This document shows, piece by piece, positions 44,948 to 53,255 of a stretch of 64,000 nt of DNA (positions are counted from its first letter, which is position 1; each line of letters opens with the position of its first letter). This DNA comes from Anabaena sp. WA102 (lineage in GTDB: Bacteria; Cyanobacteriota; Cyanobacteriia; Cyanobacteriales; Nostocaceae): NCBI RefSeq assembly GCF_001277295.1, contig NZ_CP011456.1:372001-436000 (forward strand), read 5' to 3'. The notes under the pieces are model-generated. The model saw nothing but the letters and a program-made list of their open reading frames with translations. It made no database searches and was not told the DNA's origin. Position numbers and translations under genes: made by a program.

Positions 44948-46735
44948 ATGTCTAATACACAGTCTCAACAACTGATGGTGGAATGGCACTCTATTAACTG
45001 GCGCAAGCTAGAGCGTAGCGTGTATAAGCTCCAAAAGAGAATTTATCAAGCCTCTGTCCGTGGTGATGTGAAAGCATATCGCAGACTCCAAAAGACGCTG
45101 ATGAGGTCATGGTCAGCAAGAGCTTTAGCGGTTCGTAGAGTTACCCAGGATAACCAGGGGAAAAAGACGGCAGGGGTAGACGGTGTTAATTCGCTGACTC
45201 CAAAGCAACGTTTAGAACTTACTGGTAACTTAAACTTGGGTTCAATAGTCAGCCCAACCAGGCGGGTATGGATTCCTAAGCCTGGAACGGAAGAGAAGCG
45301 ACCTTTGGGCATACCTACAATGAAAGACCGCGCCTTGCAAGCGTTAGTCAAACTGGCACTAGAGCCAGAATGGGAAGCGCGATTTGAACCTAACTCATAC
45401 GGGTTCAGAGCCGGACGTTCATGCCAAGATGCGGTAGAGGCAATATTTAGTGCAATTAGGCTCAAGCCTAAATACGTACTAGACGCAGATATTGCAAAGT
45501 GTTTCGACCGCATCGACCAGGAAGCACTGCTAATAAAATTAAATACATTCCCCACCATCCGCCGACAAATCCGGGCATGGTTAAAAGCGGGAGTGATGGA
45601 CGGTAAGCAAATGTTTCCAACATCCGAGGGTACGCCACAGGGAGGTGTTATTTCTCCATTATTGGCAAATATTGCCCTCCACGGGATGGAAGAACGGATT
45701 AAACAGTATGCAGAAACCTTGCCTACCCGAAGTAGTCATGGTAAACGGGATAACCGTAGAAGCCTAAGTTTAATCCGATACGCCGATGATTTCGTGATTC
45801 TCCACGAAAACCTAACCGTTGTCCAAAGATGTAAAGAGATTATCTCTGAATGGTTAAAAGGCATGGGTTTAGAATTAAATCCCAGTAAGACGAGACTCGC
45901 CCATACTCTCACACAGTACGAGCAAGAAAAACCAGGGTTTGACTTCCTCGGTTTTACGATACAACAATTTCCACAAGGAAAGTATCACTCAAAGCAGGGA
46001 TTTAAGACAATCATCACCCCAAGCAAGCAGAAGCAAAAGGTACATTACGAACAAATCGCTAGGGTTATCGAGGCTCACAAGGCAGCACCGCAGGCGGCGC
46101 TAATTAGCCGTTTAAACCCAATTATTAGGGGATGGGCTAACTACTACGCGACTGCGGTAAGTAAGGTTGCTTTCTCAGATATAGATGACCTCACGTACCA
46201 AAAGTTAAGCTCTTGGGCAAAACGCCGCCACCCCAAAAAGAACGGGGAATGGGTGTCAAAAAGGTATTGGCAATCCATAGACGGTGATAACTGGGTATTC
46301 GCAACCAGGAAGGAAGGTTTAACCCCACTTCGGTTAATAAACCATGCCGACACACCAATAGTGCGTCATGTGAAAGTCAAAGGCGAATCGTCACCATACG
46401 ACGGAAATCTGGTTTACTGGAGTTCAAGAATGGGTAATAACCTAGAAATGCCAACCAGAGTATCAAAACTCCTGAAAAAGCAAAAAGGGAAATGTACCCA
46501 CTGTGGAATGTTTTTCCGTGAAGACGATGTGATGGAAGTTGACCATATCATCCCGATATCGAAAGGTGGTAAGGATGAGTATAAAAATCTTCAACTTTTA
46601 CACAGACATTGCCACGACATAAAGACAGCCAATGATGGCAATCCTGGCATAAAATCTGGCTGTAATAGTGCCGAGCCTAAGCCCACCAGAAAACTTGAAA
46701 AAGTCGCGGACAAATGGGTAATGAGGTATGCGTGA
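44948..46735 (+). CDS. ltrA: Group II intron reverse transcriptase/maturase with HNH domain (intron 1)
   Basis: This 595-residue intron-encoded protein starts with the RVT_N region (WRKLERSVYKLQKRIYQASVRGD ... GKKTAGVDGVNSLTPKQRLEL). The reverse transcriptase domain has the catalytic YADDF (~277-281) and the GTPQGGVISPLLANI block. The maturase region X is around PGFDFLGFTIQQF to the KWVLSK-like helices (~325-460). The C-terminal HNH endonuclease is CTHCGMFFREDDVMEVDHIIPISKGG ... HRHCHDIK (~517-560). All parts are intact, so the intron should be splicing- and mobility-competent in principle. The ATG is preceded by AGTGAGTATAT, a poor ribosome site. Confidence 0.93.
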   Translation: MSNTQSQQLMVEWHSINWRKLERSVYKLQKRIYQASVRGDVKAYRRLQKTLMRSWSARALAVRRVTQDNQGKKTAGVDGVNSLTPKQRLELTGNLNLGSIVSPTRRVWIPKPGTEEKRPLGIPTMKDRALQALVKLALEPEWEARFEPNSYGFRAGRSCQDAVEAIFSAIRLKPKYVLDADIAKCFDRIDQEALLIKLNTFPTIRRQIRAWLKAGVMDGKQMFPTSEGTPQGGVISPLLANIALHGMEERIKQYAETLPTRSSHGKRDNRRSLSLIRYADDFVILHENLTVVQRCKEIISEWLKGMGLELNPSKTRLAHTLTQYEQEKPGFDFLGFTIQQFPQGKYHSKQGFKTIITPSKQKQKVHYEQIARVIEAHKAAPQAALISRLNPIIRGWANYYATAVSKVAFSDIDDLTYQKLSSWAKRRHPKKNGEWVSKRYWQSIDGDNWVFATRKEGLTPLRLINHADTPIVRHVKVKGESSPYDGNLVYWSSRMGNNLEMPTRVSKLLKKQKGKCTHCGMFFREDDVMEVDHIIPISKGGKDEYKNLQLLHRHCHDIKTANDGNPGIKSGCNSAEPKPTRKLEKVADKWVMRYA

Positions 46736-46753
46736 CAAGCACCAAATCATTGA

Positions 46754-46789
46754 GGAGCCGTGTGAGGTGAAAGTCTCAAGCACGGTTTT
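46754..46789 (+). ncRNA. Group II intron domain V (intron 1)
   Basis: GAGCCGTGTGAGGTGAAAGT followed by CTCAAGCACGGTTTT shows the catalytic-domain hairpin with AGC-type start, GTGAAAGT tetraloop region and a two-base bulge. It lies just after the IEP stop. Confidence 0.85.
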
Positions 46790-47616
46790 GAAGACCAACG
46801 GGGTTGGCGACAACCTCGTTGAGTTTACTGAGTTAGCCGTTTGCAGTAATGGTGAAGTATTCGAGAATCCTAAAGCCTACCGCCGCATGAGTAAACGCAT
46901 GAAACGCTTACAGCGTAGCGTTAGCCGAAAGGTGAAGGGGTCTAATAATCGCAAGAAAGCTGTAAGAAAATTGGCTAAATTACACGCCAAAGTTTCTAAT
47001 ATTCGCAAGGATTCCATACACAAATTAACCTACTATCTAGCTAAAAACCACAGCGTGATAAAGAGTGCGATTCGTTGTTAGTTGAATCACGGTAATCAGT
47101 CCGTACATAAACTAACCAACCTAACCCAATTAAGGAGAAAGGTTGAACTCTCGGTCTGATATGGGTGCAAGTCCCATCTACCAGACTCAGGTATGACTCC
47201 CTACCTGCCCACACTGACTAGACTCGGTTTCTAGAGGGTGAAGCTGGGAACAGGACGCAATCAGACATCCGTTGTGGGGTGACACTTGGCGTTAATGGGG
47301 AGTTCCCACGGTGAAACAGAGCCTAGAAAAGCAACCTACACGCAAGCAGGACACAACTCAAAAACCTGACTTCACTGGAGCGAAATCCCGCCGCATCTTT
47401 TTTAAATAGCGGTCAGAGTCCAGGGAATCCAGTGGTTGAAATGGCTACACCTGACGGAACTATTAATCAACCGAGGGAACGAATAAAAACGGATTGAAGG
47501 TCTAGGGGCGGTCGAACCCCATAAGTAGGCTGGACGAGCAGCGGAATCCCTTCAATTCGGGTAGGACAGACCGTAATTGGTCTGAGGTGTTCAGAATACA
47601 CAAATTGGAGCAGAGC

Positions 47617-49161
47617 ATGATTGGACACAGAGAAAACTCTAGTGAATCTTGGAAGACGTTACCCTGGAAGCAATTCCGCCGTAACTTATTCCGCCTACAA
47701 AAACGAGTGTATAAAGCGGTTCAAGTTGGAGACAAGCGGAAAGCGCAGTCACTACAGAAGCTGATTCTGAAATCAACCGCAGCAAGATTACTGGCTATTC
47801 GTCAAGTATCACAGCTAAACGCTGGGAAAAAGACCGCAGGAATTGATGGCAAAAAGTCCCTTACCTTTAAGGAACGCTTCGAGCTTAATGAACTGCTAAA
47901 AGCATCTGTTAGCAACTGGAAACACCAGGAATTAAGAGAAATACCAATCCCCAAAAAGGACGGTACTATGAGGATGCTGAAAATCCCCACTATTGCAGAC
48001 AGAGCTTACCAATGCCTTGTCAAATACGCATTAGAACCAGCACACGAAGCAACCTTTCACGCCAGGAGCTACGGGTTTAGGACGGGTCGTTCAGCGCATG
48101 ACGCACAGAAATACCTGTACAACAACCTATGCTCTACACGAAAAGGAATAGATAAACGAGTTATAGAACTCGATATCGAAAAATGCTTCGACAGGATAAA
48201 CCACACCGCCATCATGGATAGACTCATCGCTCCTTATAGCATAAGACAGGGAATATTCCGCTGTCTCAAAGCCGGAGTTAATCCTCAATTCCCAGAACAG
48301 GGAACACCTCAAGGCGGGGTAGTAAGTCCACTATTAGCTAACATCGCCTTAAACGGCATCGAAAGTATCCACAGATATAAAGATGCCGGAAACAACGTAA
48401 TAGAACCATCAGTCCGATATGCGGATGACATGGTGATAATACTTAGACCTCAAGACGATGCTACCGTTATACTTGACAAAATCAGTCAGTTCCTAGCAGA
48501 GCGGGGAATGAAAGTCAGTGAGAAAAAGACCAAGCTAACCGCCGCGACAGGTGGGTTTGATTTCCTCGGCTGGCACTTTAAAGTCCAGAAAAACGGGAAG
48601 TTTAAATGCGTTCCATCAGTGGATAACTTCAAAGCTTTTCGCAAGAAAGTAAAACACATCGTCAACAACTCGAATTATGGTGCTATCACTAAGGCTGAGA
48701 AATTAGCCCCTGTAGTTAGAGGTTGGAGGAACTACCACCGCTTTTGTAAGATGAAAGGGTCACGCAACTCGTTATTCCACATTCAACACAGAGCTTACAG
48801 GGTATTCAACAAGGAAACCAAACAGAATCGCTACACTAGCAAGGAATTACTAGATAAAGCGTTTCCATCAGTTCCTTACTCCGAAAACAAATACATCAAC
48901 GTTAAAGGTGAGAAATCACCCTATGACGGAGATTTGAGTTATTGGAGCGAGCGTAACAGCAAGCTCTATGACAACCATACCTCTAAAGCCCTCAAACGGC
49001 AAAGCCATAAATGTGGTCATTGTGGTTTAAAAATGCTCAGTGATGAGAAGGTACATTTACATCATATAGATGGAAACCATAAGAATGGTAAACCTAAAAA
49101 CCTTCTAGCAATTCATGAAAGCTGCCACGATTATATTCATATCAGCAAAAGCGAAAGCTAA
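47617..49161 (+). CDS. ltrA: Group II intron reverse transcriptase/maturase with HNH domain (intron 2)
   Basis: This ~514-residue protein has the RVT_N region (WKQFRRNLFRLQKRVYKAVQVGDKRKAQSLQ ... GKKTAGIDGKKSLTFKERFEL), reverse transcriptase motifs GTPQGGVVSPLLANI and YADDM (~267-271), a maturase region (TGGFDFLGWHFKVQ onwards) and a C-terminal HNH (CGHCGLKMLSDEKVHLHHIDGNHKNG ... HESCHDYIH). The ATG at 47617 is chosen, with GGAG eight bases upstream; a GTG ten codons earlier is possible. It is shorter than, and differs throughout from, the intron 1 protein. Intact. Confidence 0.92.
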   Translation: MIGHRENSSESWKTLPWKQFRRNLFRLQKRVYKAVQVGDKRKAQSLQKLILKSTAARLLAIRQVSQLNAGKKTAGIDGKKSLTFKERFELNELLKASVSNWKHQELREIPIPKKDGTMRMLKIPTIADRAYQCLVKYALEPAHEATFHARSYGFRTGRSAHDAQKYLYNNLCSTRKGIDKRVIELDIEKCFDRINHTAIMDRLIAPYSIRQGIFRCLKAGVNPQFPEQGTPQGGVVSPLLANIALNGIESIHRYKDAGNNVIEPSVRYADDMVIILRPQDDATVILDKISQFLAERGMKVSEKKTKLTAATGGFDFLGWHFKVQKNGKFKCVPSVDNFKAFRKKVKHIVNNSNYGAITKAEKLAPVVRGWRNYHRFCKMKGSRNSLFHIQHRAYRVFNKETKQNRYTSKELLDKAFPSVPYSENKYINVKGEKSPYDGDLSYWSERNSKLYDNHTSKALKRQSHKCGHCGLKMLSDEKVHLHHIDGNHKNGKPKNLLAIHESCHDYIHISKSES

Positions 49162-49170
49162 GAACATCGG

Positions 49171-49204
49171 AAGCTGGGTGCAGTGAAAGTTGCACGCCCA
49201 GATT
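49171..49204 (+). ncRNA. Group II intron domain V (intron 2)
   Basis: AAGCTGGGTGCAGTGAAAGT followed by TGCACGCCCAGATT forms the domain V hairpin. The next ~40 bases (GAGAGGGGCAGGGAA / TATCCCTCCTCGACTC) form domain VI. Confidence 0.85.
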
Positions 49205-49558
49205 TAACAGAGAGGGGCAGGGAATAATATCCCTCCTCGACTCTACCTAGAGGATTTGCACGTTAAGGCATTTTTGAAGAACCACAAATTAGCGGGTGCT
49301 ATCGCCGATTGTGGGATGTATGAGTTCAAACGACAGTTAGAGTATAAAACCGAGAAGTTCGGGAGTGAATTAATCCTTGTGGATAGGTTCTTCCCTAGTT
49401 CTCAAATATGCTCTAACTGTGGGAATCATCGTCATAAAATGCCATTAAAAAACCGCGTTTATGTTTGTCCTGATTGTGGCTATAAAGCCGATAGGGACTT
49501 AAATGCAGCGCGGAACATTGACCGATGGTTTGCGGATATTTTTATCCCTGTAGCGTAG

Positions 49559-49740
49559 CGGTTCCTTTTAGGAACTACGGTCAGAAACGGTAAGTTCTAC
49601 CGAGATTGTCTGTCGAGTGGAAAAACCTCTTAGAAGTCATTCTAAGACCACGATGAAGCAGAAAGTAAACACCAAAATTATCGCTGTCCAGATGTGTCTA
49701 GATTTTGGTAATTTTGGGTAAGTTTTATAGAACGGTTGCC
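49559..49740 (+). other. 3' end of the tnpB element, guide-RNA-like structured region
   Basis: Directly after the tnpB stop there are successive small stems (GGTTCCTTTTAGGAACT; AAACCTCTTAGAAGTCATTCTAAGA; CCAAAATTATC ... GATTTTGG). This is the place where TnpB guide-RNA scaffolds and the element right end lie in relatives. The exact right end is not recognised: no TCAA-type hairpin is obvious. Assignment is by position and structure only. Confidence 0.4.
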
Positions 49741-49783
49741 GAAAAAATTGCAAAATTTAAACCTGCTGCTGATAGGAATTTAA

Positions 49784-49895
49784 GGCGTTGCTGATTTTAG
49801 GGATGAAAATAATTTTGCATACGTTCAAGACTTTTGTAGAGACGTTCCATGGAACGTCTCTACCTCCAAAAATCATACGCCAATTCAGCAACGCC
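49784..49895. repeat. MITE-like element, family C, copy 2
   Basis: Begins GGCGTTGCTGATTTTAGG and ends AATTCAGCAACGCC. Its interior holds the palindrome GTAGAGACGTTCCATGGAAC / GTCTCTAC. Confidence 0.75.
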
Positions 49896-49899
49896 GAAT

Positions 49900-50223
49900 T
49901 TAAATATGGCAAAATAGATCGTAATAACACAACCAATGTTCATGTAAAGAACTCAAATAGTAGGAAATACTAAATGCAAATATTGCCAAAAGTACAGGAA
50001 CTACCGTAGTAAATTCTAACTTGCCTTTTTTTAATATTTCTAAGCAATAGATAACGATAACTACAGGCCATAAAATAGTAGTAATAATGACCATGACAAA
50101 AGATAGAAATTTATCCGCTGGAGAAGATGTAGGGTTACGGAGAGAAAATGTTAACCAATTGGTAAGAAAATAGCCAGTCATTAAGACATAGCTAATAACT
50201 AAAGTTGACTGGATTTGATTCAC
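49900..50223 (-). CDS. Small three-helix membrane protein
   Basis: This 107-residue protein has hydrophobic segments at ~8-28 (VISYVLMTGYFLTNWLTFSL), ~42-62 (FVMVIITTILWPVVIVIYCLEI) and ~74-90 (VVPVLLAIFAFSISYYL), ending with a Cys/His-rich tail HEHWLCYYDLFCHI. The family is not recognised; probably an inner-membrane protein. Its 3' end abuts family C copy 2. Confidence 0.55.
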   Translation of the reverse strand: MNQIQSTLVISYVLMTGYFLTNWLTFSLRNPTSSPADKFLSFVMVIITTILWPVVIVIYCLEILKKGKLEFTTVVPVLLAIFAFSISYYLSSLHEHWLCYYDLFCHI

Positions 50224-50849
50224 TACACCTACTCCTTCAATGATTTAATTTCTTAAAAAAATAGCTATTTCAGATACATTTTAAGTGAATGCTAAAAATA
50301 AATTAACAAGCAATCATACTTGATTCAAATCTGAATTTTGAAGTATGGTAGCTACAGCATAATTCAGGAGTTACCGAGTCAGGAGTAAAACTGGCTTGCT
50401 GTCTGGCTTTGAATTTAGATCCTGTACCTCATTAATCTGTCATATGCTGTATACTTATTGATATTAATTAGCTAGTTCCACACTGATATAGCATAGATAT
50501 GAAAAAAGTGCCAAATAGAATGCAGCATTTAATACTCCTGCGTCGCTACGCAAGCTATCGACACGCTAGGCTATCAGGAGGTAGGGGCGCAGGGCTTGCG
50601 CCCATTCAGGAATATGGCTAAGGGACTTCCAATTAAAAAAATACCCAAAAATTTCTTGTGGCGCGGGCATACTATGGCTAACGCCACGCTATCAGCAAAC
50701 CCTAAATATCACTAAAATTAATAACATTGATAGGTTTACTATCACTTTTTTGTCAATTTGTCAATAGGAAATTTTTGCGATCGCTCAAATTAGATCATTT
50801 CTGAGCAAATTCACGGCTAAAATTGTTGAGGGAATAGCTATTAATTTTG
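50224..50849. other. Repeat-rich spacer
   Basis: It contains the inverted counterpart of the ~21575 repeat (~50370-50450, core CTTGCTGTCTGGCTTTGAAT), a GGGGCGCAGGGCTTGCGCCC palindrome (~50584-50603), and one end of element B (GGGACTTCCAATTAAAAAAA, ~50623). No gene is seen. Confidence 0.65.
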
Positions 50850-50982
50850 GGAGTTGCTGAATTGAGGTATGAAATTGGAAAATCAAAAAAATGAAACTCT
50901 TACTCTCTGAGACTCTGCGCCTCTGCATGTTCGCGCAGCGTGCCGTAGGCATAATAAAATCATACTCTTAATCAGCAACGCC
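50850..50982. repeat. MITE-like element, family C, copy 3
   Basis: Begins GAGTTGCTGAATTGAGGTAT and ends TCTTAATCAGCAACGCC, with a CTCTGCGCCTCTGC core and a GTTCGCGCAGCGTGCCGTAG insertion. Confidence 0.75.
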
Positions 50983-51288
50983 AATTTTTGATGGTGTCAA
51001 CATTGAATATTCCCAAAACCATTGATTTATATCTCCCGGTTCGCTCATTTTTTTTGGAGTTCGAGAAATTGCCAAAAAAATAGAAAATCTAGGTTTCGTA
51101 ATGGTTTTAGCGATTTCCCGAAATTTAGCTTGAACTACCCTCGGTGCTAAAAACTCTATTTTTATGCGAACTGCTTGCAGCAGCGCTTCGCTATCGCCTA
51201 CGTCATAGTACATTTGAATTACAGGCTAAAACCCCTATTAAATCGTTCAGGTTTTTTCTAACTCAATTTAAAATAGGCGAACCGGGAG

Positions 51289-51999
51289 TTATATATTGGG
51301 AATTTGCAGATGGTAATTTGCAGAAGTCCGATAACTATAACCGATAGCAGCATCTTTTTGAATGTGTTGTTTAATACTGTCAAAATCTATAAATTCATCA
51401 GCCACATCAATCAGATGATTTCTAGACCGCGCTTCACTGTCGCTAGTAGTTGTTTGCAAACCAATTACTTCTACTCTAGCGCCTACATTACTAACTGCAT
51501 GAACAGCATAGGCTAAATCTCCATCTCCACTGACTAAGACAGCGGTATCATAATAGGGCGCTAAAGTAATCATATCAACGGCAATTTCGACATTCAGATT
51601 TGGTTTTTTGTAATTATCTACAACTACACTCATATCTTTAGTAACTACACGATAGCCGTTACGACGCATCCATAAGAGAAATCCCTGTTGTTTTTCATTG
51701 CCACTGTCCATTCCTGTGTAAAAGAAGGCACGTAGTAATCGAGAAGTTTTCGTTAAACGACAAAGCAATTTAACATAATCAATTTCAATTCCCAGTTGTA
51801 ATGCGGCATGAAATAGATTTAATCCATCAATAAAAATTGCTACCCGACCACGATTGTCATCCTCATTAAAGCCAGTATTATTAGCTGGATTAGGTTCTTT
51901 AGGCTTAATATTGCCTTTGGTTGCGGGACCTTGCCAATGAGGTTTTTCTTTAAGTTCTTTATATTCGTTTGTTTTCTTGCTAAAATTTTCAAACTGCAT
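51289..51999 (-). CDS. NYN-domain (LabA/DUF88-like) protein
   Basis: This 236-residue protein has an Asn/Lys-rich N-terminal ~50 residues, then a PIN-like NYN domain: RVAIFIDGLNLFHAALQLGIEIDY with the first acidic residues, LRAFFYTGMD, LNVEIAVDMITLAPYYDTAVLVSGDGDLAYAV with the SGDGD catalytic-type motif, and ARVEVIGLQ. NYN proteins are predicted metal-dependent RNases; cyanobacterial LabA-like members affect clock output and other processes. Whether this is LabA itself cannot be told. Followed on its 3' side by a degenerate inverted repeat around 51030-51290 (GCGAACCGGGAG / CTCCCGGTTCGC). Confidence 0.82.
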   Translation of the reverse strand: MQFENFSKKTNEYKELKEKPHWQGPATKGNIKPKEPNPANNTGFNEDDNRGRVAIFIDGLNLFHAALQLGIEIDYVKLLCRLTKTSRLLRAFFYTGMDSGNEKQQGFLLWMRRNGYRVVTKDMSVVVDNYKKPNLNVEIAVDMITLAPYYDTAVLVSGDGDLAYAVHAVSNVGARVEVIGLQTTTSDSEARSRNHLIDVADEFIDFDSIKQHIQKDAAIGYSYRTSANYHLQIPNI

Positions 52000-52404
52000 T
52001 GATACCTCTAAATATTAAAGTGGGGATGTTGTTGTAAGTAAATTGATAATAGCTAAATTTTAACTAATTTCTTGATACTGCCTTGGTTGAATTAATACCT
52101 ATAAGCTAGATTTTAGCCAATTTCTTCTAGGTGAATATGATATTTGTCCGTCTACCTGCATATACTTTACACAATATGCACACCTTTAGGCGAAATTTAC
52201 TATTTACAGCAAATTGTCATCAAACCCGGAACAAGAACCCCACCCCCAACCCCCTCATCGCTTGCGGGGAGGGGGTTAAGATGTACCTTATATGATTGGA
52301 AATCGCTGTATATCCAGAAATTGTCCTTGAGTTTCGTTGGTAAAATCTACTCTGTGCGCCTAAAAGCAAGGATTGTTAAATCAAACTTAATTATTATTGG
52401 TAAA
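52000..52404. other. Spacer between NYN gene and tRNA-Ser
   Basis: An approximate ~90-bp duplication with TAGCTAAATTTTAACTAATT versus AAGCTAGATTTTAGCCAATT is seen at ~52050-52130. A dispersed repeat (CAAATTGTCATCAAACCCGG, ~52210) is shared with ~54970, followed by a CCCCTC...GGGGAGGGGG stem. No gene is seen. Confidence 0.55.
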
Positions 52405-52491
52405 TGGAGAGAGAGGGATTCGAACCCTCGTATACATTTCTGCATAACAGACTTTCCAGGTCTGCGCCTTCAACCACTCGGCCATCTCTCC
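52405..52491 (-). tRNA. tRNA-Ser (anticodon GGA)
   Basis: Read on the minus strand it starts GGAGAGATGGCCGAGTGGTT, has the anticodon stem-loop CAGAC-CTGGAAA-GTCTG, a long class II variable arm, the T-arm GAGGG-TTCGAAT-CCCTC and the 3' acceptor TCTCTCC. The acceptor pairs 7/7. No CCA is encoded. It decodes UCC/UCU. Confidence 0.96.
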
Positions 52492-52609
52492 AGTTGTCTC
52501 GCTTTGCAATCTTATAACAGAATTAAAAAAAAGGCAACCTTTTTAGAAAAGAGATTTTTTATGGCTAGTAGTTCGTCAAATTTATTTTGACGGGTAATGA
52601 AAACTTCTG

Positions 52610-52715
52610 TTCTTCCCTCCCTACATCCCCTACCTCCCCTACATCCCCTACATCCCCTACCTCCCCTACATCCCCTACCCCCCTACCCCCCTACATCCCC
52701 TACATCCCCTACCCC
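52610..52715. repeat. CCCCTACATC-type tandem array
   Basis: Imperfect 9-10 bp units (CCCCTACAT / CCCCTACCT) run through the spacer between tRNA-Ser and the ferredoxin gene. The 66-codon Pro/Thr/Ser ORF across it is repeat-derived. Confidence 0.85.
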
Positions 52716-52864
52716 CTGCTTGCCTTCACCCGTCATTTTCGGGTTGACAGACTACTAGGGCTACGCTGGGCTATCACCACTTCCTGACCTGAAAATACGA
52801 AGTTTTCCAACAATCTTCTTATAATTAGGTGTGAAACTCCAAATCCGCAAATCTGAAAATTAAG

Positions 52865-53233
52865 ATGGTTCAAACCCACAAAATTAAAGTTTACAATCGC
52901 CAAACTGGGACATCACATACTCTGGAAGTTCCTGAAGACCGTTATATTTTACACACGGCTGAACATAACGGGACGGAACTCCCCTTTTCTTGTCGGAATG
53001 GGGCTTGTACAACTTGCGCTGTCAGAGTTATATCAGGAGAAATTCACCAACCGGAAGCCATTGGTCTGTCTCCAGATTTACGCCGTCAAGGTTACGCTTT
53101 ATTATGCGTAAGTTATGCTCGTTCTGATTTGGAAGTGGAAACACAAGATGAAGATGAGGTTTATGAACTTCAGTTTGGGCGGTTTTTTGGTAAGGGCAAA
53201 GTTAAAGCAGGTTTACCCTTAGATGAGGACTAA
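52865..53233 (+). CDS. 2Fe-2S ferredoxin with C-terminal extension
   Basis: This 122-residue plant-type ferredoxin has the ligand motif CRNGACTTC and a fourth Cys in YALLCVSYARSD. The ~25-residue C-terminal tail (YELQFGRFFGKGKVKAGLPLDED) distinguishes it from photosynthetic PetF (~98 residues). The N-terminal strand HKIKVYNRQTGTSHTLEVPED is standard. It acts as a soluble one-electron carrier; its partner is not shown. The nuclease gene follows closely, so an operon is likely. Confidence 0.9.
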   Translation: MVQTHKIKVYNRQTGTSHTLEVPEDRYILHTAEHNGTELPFSCRNGACTTCAVRVISGEIHQPEAIGLSPDLRRQGYALLCVSYARSDLEVETQDEDEVYELQFGRFFGKGKVKAGLPLDED

Positions 53234-53255
53234 TATTTTTTGTGTGTTTAGGTTA

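Larger units (their letters stand above)
44345..46829 (+). mobile_element. Group II intron 1 (in tnpB, after the RuvC-I codons)
   Basis: Starts with GTGCG directly after the AAA codon of GVDIGIK, and contains a ~600-nt structured 5' region before the IEP. A domain V-like hairpin lies at 46754-46789 and a domain VI stem follows. The end is set by frame restoration (TTTACT|GAG). The candidate EBS1 TTTGATT (44701-44707), in the loop of a GTTGG/CCAAC hairpin, is a perfect 7-nt complement of the upstream exon bases AATCAAA (44338-44344). Confidence 0.88.
47065..49247 (+). mobile_element. Group II intron 2 (in tnpB, inside the RuvC-II codons)
   Basis: Starts GTGCG at 47065 after the exon bases ATAAAGA. 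The end is set by frame restoration (CTCTACC|TAGAG), giving Lys-Ile-Glu-Asp across the junction. The 5' region contains a CCGC-ATCTTTTTTAAATA-GCGG hairpin whose loop can pair 6 of 7 bases with ATAAAGA (candidate EBS1). Domain V is at 49171-49204. Its IEP differs clearly from that of intron 1, so this is an independent insertion. Confidence 0.87.
43926..49558 (+). pseudogene. tnpB: tnpB (IS200/IS605-type RuvC nuclease) truncated and split by two group II introns
   Basis: Three tnpB parts lie in order: 43926-44344 (ends GVDIGIK, RuvC-I Asp), 46830-47064 (ELAVCSNGEVFENPKAYRRM to NHSVIK) and 49248-49558 (EDLHVKAF, RuvC-II Glu; zinc ribbon CSNCGNHRH ... CPDCGY; DRDLNAARNI, RuvC-III Asp). Joining them gives one continuous frame: AAA|GAG at the first junction, and A|TA making Ile of IED at the second. 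The N-terminal ~60-80 residues are missing: an in-frame TGA and a CCTGTTCC repeat precede PSAIDLHKKLVAEVKSE. All three RuvC residues and the zinc ribbon are kept, so the gene was probably functional until the 5' truncation. TnpB is an RNA-guided nuclease in related elements. Confidence 0.88.

Noticed and set aside
50968..51213. 81-codon minus-strand ORF
   Set aside because: It spans the end of a family C element and a dispersed GCTTGCAGCAGCGCTTCGC repeat, without recognisable domain or ribosome site. A decayed gene part cannot be excluded but is not supported.
52144..52590. 148-codon plus-strand ORF
   Set aside because: It runs antisense over tRNA-Ser and a dispersed repeat; composition is not protein-like.
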